A stretch of DNA of 55,866 nucleotides. Source: Sinorhizobium sp. A49 (GTDB taxonomy: Bacteria; Pseudomonadota; Alphaproteobacteria; Rhizobiales; Rhizobiaceae). The translations under genes were made by a program, and so were the position numbers. This document shows, piece after piece, positions 46,992 through 54,806 of this stretch. The notes beneath the pieces are model-generated. The model saw only the letters and a program-made list of their open reading frames with translations, was not told where the DNA came from and did no database searches. Position 1 is the stretch's first letter; every line of letters starts with the position of its first letter. The stretch is from positions 1-55,866 of the forward strand of contig NZ_MUNW01000073.1 in NCBI RefSeq assembly GCF_002002725.1, written 5' to 3'.

Positions 46992-48026
46992 TCAGGCGGC
47001 CTGCTTCTTGGCGCGGATCAGGCCGCGGTTGACGAGCAGCTCGGCGATCTGGATCGCGTTGAGTGCCGCACCCTTGCGCAGGTTGTCGGAAACGACCCAG
47101 ATGTTGAGGCCGTTTTCGACGGTTGCGTCTTCGCGGATGCGCGAGATGTAGGTCGCGTCTTCGCCGGCGCACTCGTAAGGCGTGACGTAGCCGCCGTTTT
47201 CGTGCTTGTCGACAACAAGGCAACCCGGCGCTTCGCGCAGGATATCGCGTGCCTCGTCAGCGGTGATCTCGTTTTCGAACTCGATGTTGACCGATTCCGA
47301 ATGGCCGATGAAGACAGGAACGCGCACAGCCGTGCAGGTCACCTTGATCTTCGGATCGAGCATCTTCTTGGTCTCGGCCAGAACCTTCCACTCTTCCTTG
47401 GTGTAGCCGTCTTCCATGAAGACGTCGATGTGCGGAATGACGTTGAAGGCGATGCGCTTGGTGAACTTCTTCGATTCGATCGGGTCGGCGACGAACACCG
47501 CACGGGTCTGGTTGAAGAGTTCGTCCATGCCGTCCTTGCCGGCGCCGGAAACCGACTGGTAGGTCGAGACGACGACGCGCTTGATCTTGGCGTGGTCGTG
47601 CAACGGCTTCAGCGCAACGACGAGCTGTGCGGTCGAGCAATTCGGGTTGGCGATGATGTTCTTCTTGGTGAAGAGCGAGATCGCGTCCGGGTTCACTTCC
47701 GGCACGATCAGCGGCACTTCGGAATCGTAACGCCAGGCCGAAGAGTTGTCGATGACGACGCAACCTTGCTGGCCGATCTTCGGCGAATACTTCAGCGAAA
47801 CCGCGCCGCCGGCCGACATCAGGCAGATATCGGTGTCGGAGAAGTCGTAGTTTTCGAGGTTCTTGACCTTGAGCGTCTTGTCGCCGAAGGAAACTTCCGT
47901 GCCTTGGGAACGGGCGGACGCAAGGGCGACCACTTCATCGGCGGGAAAGCCGCGTTCCGAAAGGATGTTCAGCATCTCCCGGCCGACATTGCCGGTAGCG
48001 CCTGCGACTGCAATCTTGAAACCCAT
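46992..48026 (-). CDS. asd: Aspartate-semialdehyde dehydrogenase
   Basis: 344 residues. It reduces aspartyl phosphate to aspartate semialdehyde with NADPH, the branch point to lysine/DAP, methionine and threonine. Motifs are VAGATGNVGREMLNILSERGFP (NADP loop), LMSAGGAVS, VVIDNSSAWRYDSEVPLIVPEVNP, NIIANPNCSTAQLVVALKPLHD with the catalytic Cys, STYQSVSGAGKDGMDEL, and RVPVFIGHSESVNIEFE with the catalytic His. GAGAG precedes the ATG. It is monocistronic with its own terminator, and divergent from the alkaline phosphatase gene. Confidence 0.97.
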   Translation of the reverse strand: MGFKIAVAGATGNVGREMLNILSERGFPADEVVALASARSQGTEVSFGDKTLKVKNLENYDFSDTDICLMSAGGAVSLKYSPKIGQQGCVVIDNSSAWRYDSEVPLIVPEVNPDAISLFTKKNIIANPNCSTAQLVVALKPLHDHAKIKRVVVSTYQSVSGAGKDGMDELFNQTRAVFVADPIESKKFTKRIAFNVIPHIDVFMEDGYTKEEWKVLAETKKMLDPKIKVTCTAVRVPVFIGHSESVNIEFENEITADEARDILREAPGCLVVDKHENGGYVTPYECAGEDATYISRIREDATVENGLNIWVVSDNLRKGAALNAIQIAELLVNRGLIRAKKQAA

Positions 48027-48348
48027 GATCTAAGCTCTCTTTTCTGTCTCTCCTCGTCGGGTGGAGGGGGAAACCGCGCGATCCGCCGCGAGGGTTCCTG
48101 TCCCCGGCCAAACCGGGGAGAGAGCGGAGGGCCAGAGACGTCAGACGGTTTTCGTCGTCGTTTTGGCCGTTGTTTTGAAGGAAGCTGGGAAACGCATATC
48201 ATGCCCGGCGATTTCTGCCAGGATGCTGCTGTCAGCGAAGTTATGTTCGCGGCGAAGCATGGAATGCCTTCCTTTCCGAGGCTCCTAATAATTGTTTCTA
48301 TCGGCGAGTCAAGCGTACGATGCTCCGCGCCTCGCAAACGTGATCGTT
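48027..48348. repeat. Gap between asd and phoA with GC-rich palindrome
   Basis: No convincing gene. It contains a CCCCGG/CCGGGG stem (48102-48107 / 48113-48118) in a GGGGAGAG context, resembling the small GC-rich intergenic hairpins common in Rhizobiales and similar in core to the hairpin after phoA (50183-50208). The asd promoter should lie near 48030-48060, and the stretch from about 48280 is AT-richer. Confidence 0.35.
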
Positions 48349-48366
48349 ATGTCTTGTCGCTGTCAT
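48349..48366 (+). promoter_or_regulatory. Pho box upstream of alkaline phosphatase gene
   Basis: ATGTCTT, four bases, then CTGTCAT. This matches the PhoB direct-repeat consensus (CTGTCAT-N4-CTGTCAT) at 12 of 14 conserved positions, with a perfect second half. It lies about 50 bases before the phoA start codon. The location upstream of a phosphatase makes PhoB activation under phosphate limitation likely, though this is inferred. Confidence 0.7.
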
Positions 48367-48415
48367 CGCCGGGCGTTAGGACCGCGCCATCCGATACCTC
48401 AAAGGGACGATCGCC

Positions 48416-50167
48416 ATGCGCACGCTTCTTGTCACCCTCTTTGCCACAACGGTTTTGGCCCAGTCAGCCCAGGCTGCGGACGTCTATCCAATTGATCGCG
48501 CGACGATTCTTGCCGGTTCGCCGTTCGACTTCAAGGTCGAGCTCAAGGGTGCGGTCAAGGCTGAAGACATCAAGGTGACCGTGAACGGTGAGGATTACAA
48601 GGCAGCGCTCGGCTCCGAGGCCGCCTATGTCGCGATGGAAAAGGGCAAGGAAGACAAGGAGCTTGGCTCGGCGCTGCTGCTACGCAACGCCGTCATCGGC
48701 GCTCCGGGCAGCTACAAGGTCGAGGTGACGGCTGGCGAACAGACAAAGTCGGTGACGTGGGACGTCTTTGCCACGGCCGAACAGCCGAAGGCCAAGAACG
48801 TCATCTTCCTGCTTGGCGACGGCCTGTCGGTCGCCCACCGCACCGCCGCGCGCATCATGTCGAAGGGCATGACCGAGGGTAAGGCCAATGGCCGCCTCAA
48901 CATGGACGATCTGGAGCGCATGGCCTTCATTGGCACGTCCGCCACCAACTCGATAGACACGGACAGCGCCAACACCATGTCGGCCTACATGACCGGCCAC
49001 AAGACCGTGATCAACGCCGTCGGCGTTTATGGCGACCGCACGCCCGACAGCCTTGATGATCCGCGCGTCGAAACCATTGCCGAGGCGCTGCGCCGCCAGA
49101 CGCAGAAGTCGATCGGCCTCGTGACCACCTCGGAAATCGAGGATGCGACGCCGGCCGCCGTCGTCTCCCACACCCGCAACCGCAACGACAAGGCCGAGAT
49201 TGTCGGCATGATCTACGACATCAAGCCGGAAGTCATTCTTGGCGGCGGCTCGGCCTATTTCCTCGGCAAGGAAACGCCCGGTTCCAAGCGCAAGGACAAC
49301 CAGGACTACATCAAGCTTTTCCAGGACGCCGGCTACGCGCTTGCCACCGACAAGACCGAACTGGCCAATGCGCCCGCCGACGGCAAGCTTCTCGGCCTGT
49401 TCCACACCGGCAACATGGACGTGACGCTCGACCGCGAGTTCCTGAAGAAGGGCACGGCCGAAAAGTTCCCAGGCCAGCCGGGTCTGGTCGACATGACGAA
49501 GACGGCGCTTGACCGGCTGTCGAAGAACGAGAACGGCTTCTTCCTGATGGTCGAGGGCGCCTCGATCGACAAGATGAGCCATCCGCTCGATATGGAACGC
49601 GCCGTGGTCGAGACCATCGAGTTCGACCAGGCGATCGGCGTTGCCCGCGAATTTGCCAAGAACAACCCGGATACGCTTGTTGTCGTCACCGGTGACCATA
49701 CCCATGGCGTCTCGTTGCTCGGCATCATCGACGATACCGTCGAGGGCAAGGAAGGCCGCGACAAGGTCAAGACGGGCTCTTCGGCCGGCTTCCCGAACTA
49801 CACCGACGCGAACAAGGACGGCTTCCCCGACAAGATCGATGCGAGCCGCCGCCTCGCCATGTTCGTCTCCAACTTCCCCGACTACTACGAAACCTTCAGC
49901 CCCAAGCTGGATGGCCCGTTCGAGCCGGCGGTGAAGAACGAGAAGGACGAGTATGTCGCAAACGAAGCCTACAAGGACATGCCGGGCGCCGTGTTGCGCG
50001 TCGGCATCCTGCCGAAGGACGAAAGCACCGGCCAGCACACGGTCGATGACGTCGTGCTGCAGTCGGAAGGCCCCGGCAGCGAAGCCTTCAGAGGCTACAT
50101 GGAGCAGAGCGACGTCTACCGCGTTCTCGTCGACGCGCTTGCTCTCGGCGTGAAGCAGACAAACTGA
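48416..50167 (+). CDS. phoA: Periplasmic alkaline phosphatase (PhoA superfamily)
   Basis: 583 residues. A signal peptide (MRTLLVTLFATTVLAQSAQA) is followed by an N-terminal beta-rich domain of about 100 residues not found in E. coli PhoA (roughly 21-125). The catalytic domain has NVIFLLGDGLS (metal Asp135), TDSANTMSAYMTG with the nucleophilic Ser184, LLGLFHTGNMD, FFLMVEGASIDKMSHPLDMERAVVETIEFDQAIG (zinc ligands) and VVVTGDHTHGVSLLG. It releases phosphate from phosphomonoesters in the periplasm. AGGGA precedes the ATG. A Pho box upstream and a strong terminator downstream define it as a single-gene unit. The assignment as phosphatase is solid; the physiological substrate range is not. Confidence 0.93.
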   Translation: MRTLLVTLFATTVLAQSAQAADVYPIDRATILAGSPFDFKVELKGAVKAEDIKVTVNGEDYKAALGSEAAYVAMEKGKEDKELGSALLLRNAVIGAPGSYKVEVTAGEQTKSVTWDVFATAEQPKAKNVIFLLGDGLSVAHRTAARIMSKGMTEGKANGRLNMDDLERMAFIGTSATNSIDTDSANTMSAYMTGHKTVINAVGVYGDRTPDSLDDPRVETIAEALRRQTQKSIGLVTTSEIEDATPAAVVSHTRNRNDKAEIVGMIYDIKPEVILGGGSAYFLGKETPGSKRKDNQDYIKLFQDAGYALATDKTELANAPADGKLLGLFHTGNMDVTLDREFLKKGTAEKFPGQPGLVDMTKTALDRLSKNENGFFLMVEGASIDKMSHPLDMERAVVETIEFDQAIGVAREFAKNNPDTLVVVTGDHTHGVSLLGIIDDTVEGKEGRDKVKTGSSAGFPNYTDANKDGFPDKIDASRRLAMFVSNFPDYYETFSPKLDGPFEPAVKNEKDEYVANEAYKDMPGAVLRVGILPKDESTGQHTVDDVVLQSEGPGSEAFRGYMEQSDVYRVLVDALALGVKQTN

Positions 50168-50182
50168 TCGTCCAAAGATTTG

Positions 50183-50212
50183 CCTTCTCCCCGGAAGCGG
50201 GGAGAAGGTTTT
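50183..50212 (+). terminator. Rho-independent terminator of phoA
   Basis: CCTTCTCCCCG (50183-50193) pairs perfectly with CGGGGAGAAGG (50198-50208) around GAAG, followed by TTTT. Confidence 0.85.
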
Positions 50213-50274
50213 GCGCTGACGTCTTTCCCTGCCGATGTTCATGCGCTGCCGGGATACCAAATGGCTATAAGACG

Positions 50275-50739
50275 ATGTCTTTACCGACCCCACTCTCCTT
50301 GAGTCGACGCGCCCTGCTGGGGCTGGCTGCCGGCGCGGCTGTTGCAATCGACCGGCGCGTTGCGCGCGCCGATGCCAGCCTCACCTTCGATGAACTCTAT
50401 GGCAAGGTCAGCGTGCTCGGCCTGGAATTCTCGCGGAAGGTGAAGAGCCTTGCCGGCCAGGAGGTGCGCATGCGCGGCTTCATGGCGCCGCCGCTGAAAG
50501 CCGAGGCGGCGTTCTTCGTCCTGACGGAAATTCCGATGGCGCTTTGCCCGTTCTGTTCGTCGGATTCCGACTGGCCGGACAACATCGTCGTCGTCTACCT
50601 CGACGAGAAGCAGACCTTCGTGCCGCCCGGCCAGACGATCGAGGTGCGTGGCACGCTGGAGGTCGGCTCCTGGACCGATCCGGAGACCGGCTTCGTCAGC
50701 CTGCTGCGCCTGCGCTCATCTGAATTTTACACGGTGTAG
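50275..50739 (+). CDS. Tat-exported small periplasmic protein, DUF3299-like, beside a metal-type ABC system
   Basis: 154 residues. The N-terminus LSRRALLGLAAGAAVA is a twin-arginine signal (Arg11-Arg12) with cleavage likely around residue 32 (ARA-DAS). The mature part contains RMRGFMAPPLKAEAAFFVLTEIPMALCPFCSSDSDWPDNIVVVYL. The pattern GFM.PL......F.L.......C.......IVVVY resembles DUF3299, and Cys91-x-x-Cys94 could bind metal or form a disulfide. Tat export suggests folding or cofactor loading before export. It lies 3 bases upstream of a broken ABC ATPase gene, followed by an FtsX-like permease. Comparable DUF3299/ABC cassettes in pseudomonads respond to zinc; a link here is inference. Confidence 0.65.
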   Translation: MSLPTPLSLSRRALLGLAAGAAVAIDRRVARADASLTFDELYGKVSVLGLEFSRKVKSLAGQEVRMRGFMAPPLKAEAAFFVLTEIPMALCPFCSSDSDWPDNIVVVYLDEKQTFVPPGQTIEVRGTLEVGSWTDPETGFVSLLRLRSSEFYTV

Positions 50740-50742
50740 CCG

Positions 50743-51431
50743 ATGCTTGGTCTTCAGCTTCAAGGGATCGATGTGCGCTTTCCCGGACTGGCTGCCGCGG
50801 CGCTTGCAATCGACAGCCTCAGCATCGCCGCCGGCAGCCGCGTGGCGCTCACCGGTGCGTCGGGGTCCGGCAAGGTACGCTGATCAGCATCCTGACCGGC
50901 CTGGAGCGGGTCAGACAGGGCCGCATCCGTTGGGGAGACGTCGATATCTGTGGGCTCTCCGAAGGCGGCCGCGATCGCTGGCGCGGTAGCAATGTTGGCC
51001 TCGTCCTGCAGGATTTCCATCTTTTTCCCGGTCTCAGCGCACTCGAAAACGTGCTGCTGCCGGCAAGGCTTTCCGGTGCCATGACCCGTGATATCCGTGC
51101 CCGTGCGCAGGATCTGCTGCTGCGCGTCGGGCTCGCCCGACCGACACAGATGATCGAGACCATGTCGCGTGGCGAGATGCAGCGCGTGGCGATTGCCCGT
51201 GCCTTGTTGCGCAGGCCCGGCGTGGTCATCGCCGACGAGCCGACCGCAAGTCTCGACAGCGAAGCGGGCGATGCCGTCTGCGAGCTGCTGCTCGAGCTTT
51301 CAAGCGAAAATGGCTGCACACTGATCGTTGCGACACACGATCTGGCGCTTACTCGACGGTTGGATCGCCGCATCCGACTTGCCGCCGGGCGCATCGTCGA
51401 AGACGGGCTGATCGAGGAGCTTGCGGCATGA
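50743..51431 (+). pseudogene. ABC transporter ATP-binding protein, frameshifted after Walker A
   Basis: Reads as a FtsE/LolD/MacB-type ATPase of about 229 residues in two frames. Frame 1 (50743-50883) gives MLGLQLQGIDVRFPGL through Walker A TGASGSGK, then Val-Arg-stop. The normal continuation (T)LISILTGLERVRQG is in another frame from about 50877. It carries the Q-loop (LVLQDFHLFPGLSALENVLLPARL), a non-standard signature MSRGEMQRVAIARAL, Walker B VVIADEPTASLD and the H-loop VATHD. One missing base at 50875-50876, where GGCAAG is followed by GTACG instead of the usual AGTACG for Lys-Ser-Thr, explains the break. A recent mutation or a sequencing error are both possible, because the rest of the operon is intact. 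Confidence 0.85.
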
Positions 51432-52681
51432 TCGGCTTTGTCCTTGCGGATCTGCGGCGTCTGTGGGCGGGTTCGCTCGTCGTCGTTCTGCTGATTGCGC
51501 TGGCAACGGCGCTCGGCGTTGCCGTCACCATGCAGGAGCGCGCCCTTCGGCTCGGCAGCGCCCGTGCCGCCGACAAGTTCGATCTCGTGATCGGTGCCCC
51601 CGGTAGCGAGACGCAGCTTGTTCTCTCCTCGATCTTCCTGCAGCCTTCGCCGCTGCCCTTGGTGGACGGAGGGGTTCTCCCTCGGCTTCTTGCCGATCCG
51701 CGTGTCGCCTCAGCAGCGCCCGTCGGCTTCGGCGACAGTTTTGGCGGCTATGCCGTCGTCGGTACCTCAACGGGGCTGGTCGGCCAGCTCGAACAGCTTG
51801 CCGAAGGGCGTGTCTTTGCCACCCTCGGCGAAGCGGTGGCCGGTGCGGCGGTCGACCTGCCGCTCGGCTATGCCGTCAAGCCCACCCACGGCCTCGCCGA
51901 GCTCGGCGGCCACGCCCACACGGAACTCGCCTATCGCATCGTCGGACGGCTCAAGCCGACTGATACCGCCTGGGACCGGGCCATTCTGGTGCCGATGCAG
52001 GCGGTCTGGTCGCTGCATGGAATGGAAACCGAACACGACGACGCTGACGGACACCACGACCACGATGAGGCGGCATCCGGTGCCGCGGCGGACCATCCCG
52101 CTATCGATGCCAATGCGGCACTCGACGAAGACTGGAGCCACGCGACGCCCGGCCTGCCCGCCATCCTCGTCAAACCGAAATCGATCGCCGACGCCTACAA
52201 ACTTCGCCAGGACTACCGGAACACCACGACGCTGGCGGTCTTTCCCGGCGAGGTGCTGACGAACCTCTATGCCACGCTCGGCGACGCCAAGCGGGTGCTC
52301 GTTGGGGTGACTTCAGGCGCTCAGGTTCTGGTCGCAGCCGCGATCCTCCTCGTCACCATCCTGCATGTCGGCCAGCGCCGGCGGCAGATCGGGGCGCTGC
52401 GGGCCTTCGGCGCGCCGCGCACGGCGGTGTTTATCATCGTCTGGAGCGAACTGTTTGCGTTGATCGCCGCGGGCGTGCTGATCGGTTTCGCGCTTGGCTT
52501 CTGTGCCGCCAAATTCATAGCCGGATATCTTTCCGGCGAAAGCGGTGTTGCCATGCCGGTGATGTTTGCGGCGGGGGATGGATTTCTTGTCTCCGTCATT
52601 CTCGCTTTCGCCGCCGTCCTCGCTGTCCTGCCGGCCGTGCTGGCGTACCGGCAATCGCCGGCGGCAGCGCTTCGGGCCTAA
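51428..52681 (+). CDS. FtsX/MacB-like ABC transporter permease with His-rich loop
   Basis: 417 residues. The N-terminal membrane segment (about 14-34, AGSLVVVLLIALATALGVAV) is followed by a large extracytoplasmic domain (about 40-300). Three C-terminal membrane segments follow (SGAQVLVAAAILLVTILHVGQ; FIIVWSELFALIAAGVLIGFALGF; FLVSVILAFAAVLAVLPAVLAY) with the coupling motif RRRQIGALRAFGAPR. This is the FtsX-domain layout. The loop at residues 203-213 (HDDADGHHDHD) plus nearby His suggests metal binding. The start overlaps the ATPase stop as ATGA. Substrate unknown; export or mobilisation of metal or lipoprotein are possibilities. Confidence 0.8.
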   Translation: MIGFVLADLRRLWAGSLVVVLLIALATALGVAVTMQERALRLGSARAADKFDLVIGAPGSETQLVLSSIFLQPSPLPLVDGGVLPRLLADPRVASAAPVGFGDSFGGYAVVGTSTGLVGQLEQLAEGRVFATLGEAVAGAAVDLPLGYAVKPTHGLAELGGHAHTELAYRIVGRLKPTDTAWDRAILVPMQAVWSLHGMETEHDDADGHHDHDEAASGAAADHPAIDANAALDEDWSHATPGLPAILVKPKSIADAYKLRQDYRNTTTLAVFPGEVLTNLYATLGDAKRVLVGVTSGAQVLVAAAILLVTILHVGQRRRQIGALRAFGAPRTAVFIIVWSELFALIAAGVLIGFALGFCAAKFIAGYLSGESGVAMPVMFAAGDGFLVSVILAFAAVLAVLPAVLAYRQSPAAALRA

Positions 52682-52851
52682 GGGCCCCCGTTTCTTAGAC
52701 GAAAGTCATAAGCCCAAAGCATCCCTGCCTAGGGCCCTTCTTTTCTGACATCCTGTGATCAGGCGCACCACGTTCGGACGTTCTTGGGAGGAATGTCCGG
52801 ACCAGCCAATGGGCGCTCCAATGGGCTGTTTTGGAGTGGAGGATAAACAAA

Positions 52852-54741
52852 ATGGCAAATGTCGCGACTGCGGACGACGCAAAAACGCGTCCGATGACCG
52901 GCGAGGAGAAGAAGGTCATCTTCGCCTCGTCGCTTGGTACCGTGTTCGAATGGTACGATTTCTATCTCTACGGTTCGCTTGCCGTTTACATCGGCGCGAC
53001 CTTCTTCAGTTCCTACCCGGAAACGACGCGGAACATCTTCGCGCTTCTGGCGTTCGCCGCTGGCTTCCTGGTTCGCCCCTTCGGCGCTCTGGTCTTCGGT
53101 CGCCTGGGTGACCTCGTCGGCCGCAAGTACACCTTCCTCGTGACGATCCTGATCATGGGTCTTTCGACCTTCCTGGTCGGCATCCTGCCCGGCGCTGCCC
53201 AGATCGGTATCGCCGCTCCGATCCTGCTCATCGTCCTGCGCATGCTGCAGGGCCTGGCGCTCGGCGGTGAATATGGCGGTGCTGCAACCTATGTGGCCGA
53301 GCATGCGCCGCATGGGCGTCGCGGCTACTTCACCTCCTGGATTCAGACCACGGCGACGCTCGGTCTGTTCCTGTCGCTGGTCGTGATCCTGCTCGTGCAG
53401 TTCGCTCTCGGCAAGGAAGCCTTTGCCGCCTGGGGCTGGCGCATTCCGTTCCTGCTGTCGTGCGTGCTTCTCGGCATTTCCGTCTGGATCCGCCTGAAGA
53501 TGAACGAATCCCCGGCCTTCAAGAAGATGAAGGAAGAGGGCAAGGGCTCCAAGGCACCGCTGTCGGAAGCCTTCGGCCAGTGGAAGAACGCCAAGATCGC
53601 GCTTCTGGCGCTGTTCGGCGCCGTCGTCGGCCAGGCCGTCGTCTGGTACTCGGGCCAGTTCTACGCGCTGTTCTTCCTGACGGGCGTGCTCAAGGTGGAT
53701 GGCCAGTCGGCCAACATCATGGTCGCCATTTCGCTGCTGCTCGGTACCGGCTTCTTCGTGTTCTTCGGCTGGCTCTCCGACAAGATCGGCCGCAAGCCGA
53801 TCATCATGGCGGGCCTGCTGCTGGCCATGTTGACCTACTTCCCGCTGTTCAAGGCGCTGACATGGGCCGGTAACCCGGCACTTGCTCAGGCCCAGGCATC
53901 GGTTCGGGCAACCGTGACTGCCGCACCTGGCGACTGCAAGTTCCAGTTCAACCCGACCGGCACGGCGAAGTTCACGACCTCGTGCGACATCGCAACCGCG
54001 TTCCTCACCAAGAACTCGGTGCCCTATGACGTCGTCACGGCAGGAGCTGCCGGTACACCGGCAACGGTCAAGATCGGCGAAACGACGATCAACAGCTACG
54101 ACGCCGTTGCCGCAGGCGATGGTGCCAAGGCTGCCAACTCCACCTTCGAAAAGCAGACCAACATGGCTCTCCAGGGTGCCGGCTATCCGCTGGTTCGTGG
54201 TGCAACAAAGGTTCCGGACTCCAAGCTCGACGGCTTCGTTGCCGCCAATCCGGAACTCGCCCTTGATGCTGTTGCCGTTCGCGGTGGTGAAAAGACCGTG
54301 GTTCCGGCCGACAAGCTCGTCTCCGACAAGCTGTTGACCAAGGACGAAGTCGGCACCGCAACCGAAATGGCCGTCTATACGATTGCCGGCGGCGGCACCT
54401 TTGCGATGACGGCGGATCCCGCCAACGTCAACTGGACGACGATCATTGCGGTTCTCACCGTTCTCGTCATCTACGTAACGATGGTCTACGGCCCGATCGC
54501 AGCCCTGCTGGTCGAAATGTTCCCGACCCGCATCCGCTACACCGGCATGTCCCTGCCCTACCACATCGGCAACGGTTGGTTCGGTGGTCTGCTGCCGGCA
54601 ACGGCCTTCGCGATGAGCGCGGCCCAAGGCGATATCTACTACGGTCTCTGGTACCCGATCATCTTTGCGGGCATCACCTTGGTCATCGGCATGCTGTTCC
54701 TGCCGGAAACCAAGGATCGCGACATCCACGCGATGGACTAA
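52852..54741 (+). CDS. MFS transporter, metabolite:H+ symporter (MHS) family, with large insertion
   Basis: 629 residues, against about 430-450 for ordinary MHS carriers. The N-terminal half is canonical: SSLGTVFEWYDFYLYGSLAVYIG, PFGALVFGRLGDLVGRKYTFL (MFS signature), LRMLQGLALGGEYGGAATYVAEHAP and WGWRIPFLLS. A second signature FFGWLSDKIGRKPII follows. At about residues 338-528 a soluble insertion of roughly 190 residues with two cysteines (362 and 378) interrupts the carrier before TTIIAVLTVLVIYVTMVYGPIAALLVEMFPTRIRYTGMSLPYHIGNGWFGG and the last segments. GGAGG precedes the ATG at 52852. The substrate is probably a carboxylate or osmolyte by family; not determinable. Confidence 0.88.
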   Translation: MANVATADDAKTRPMTGEEKKVIFASSLGTVFEWYDFYLYGSLAVYIGATFFSSYPETTRNIFALLAFAAGFLVRPFGALVFGRLGDLVGRKYTFLVTILIMGLSTFLVGILPGAAQIGIAAPILLIVLRMLQGLALGGEYGGAATYVAEHAPHGRRGYFTSWIQTTATLGLFLSLVVILLVQFALGKEAFAAWGWRIPFLLSCVLLGISVWIRLKMNESPAFKKMKEEGKGSKAPLSEAFGQWKNAKIALLALFGAVVGQAVVWYSGQFYALFFLTGVLKVDGQSANIMVAISLLLGTGFFVFFGWLSDKIGRKPIIMAGLLLAMLTYFPLFKALTWAGNPALAQAQASVRATVTAAPGDCKFQFNPTGTAKFTTSCDIATAFLTKNSVPYDVVTAGAAGTPATVKIGETTINSYDAVAAGDGAKAANSTFEKQTNMALQGAGYPLVRGATKVPDSKLDGFVAANPELALDAVAVRGGEKTVVPADKLVSDKLLTKDEVGTATEMAVYTIAGGGTFAMTADPANVNWTTIIAVLTVLVIYVTMVYGPIAALLVEMFPTRIRYTGMSLPYHIGNGWFGGLLPATAFAMSAAQGDIYYGLWYPIIFAGITLVIGMLFLPETKDRDIHAMD

Positions 54742-54776
54742 AAACTTCCCCGAGAGGCATCACGGCTCTCCTGACT

Positions 54777-54806
54777 CCGGCGCGGTCTTCCGCGCCGGCT
54801 TTTTTA
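54777..54806 (+). terminator. Terminator of the MHS transporter gene
   Basis: CCGGCGCGG (54777-54785) pairs with CCGCGCCGG (54790-54798) around TCTT, followed by CTTTTTTAT. The stop codon of the convergent PAP2 gene (TAA, 54804-54806) lies in the T-run. Confidence 0.92.

Noticed and set aside
50872-50883. Programmed -1 frameshifting in the ABC ATPase
   Set aside because: No slippery heptamer or downstream stem is visible, and the shifted product would carry Gly instead of Ser/Thr after the Walker A lysine. A one-base deletion or sequencing error is simpler.
52759-54729. 656-codon open frame opposite the MHS transporter gene
   Set aside because: Glu/Arg/Gln-rich, low-complexity product with no domain. 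It is a shadow of a clearly coding frame. The same applies to long frames opposite acs (28704-30635), leuS (23686-25182) and the NAD-GDH gene (41481-43034).
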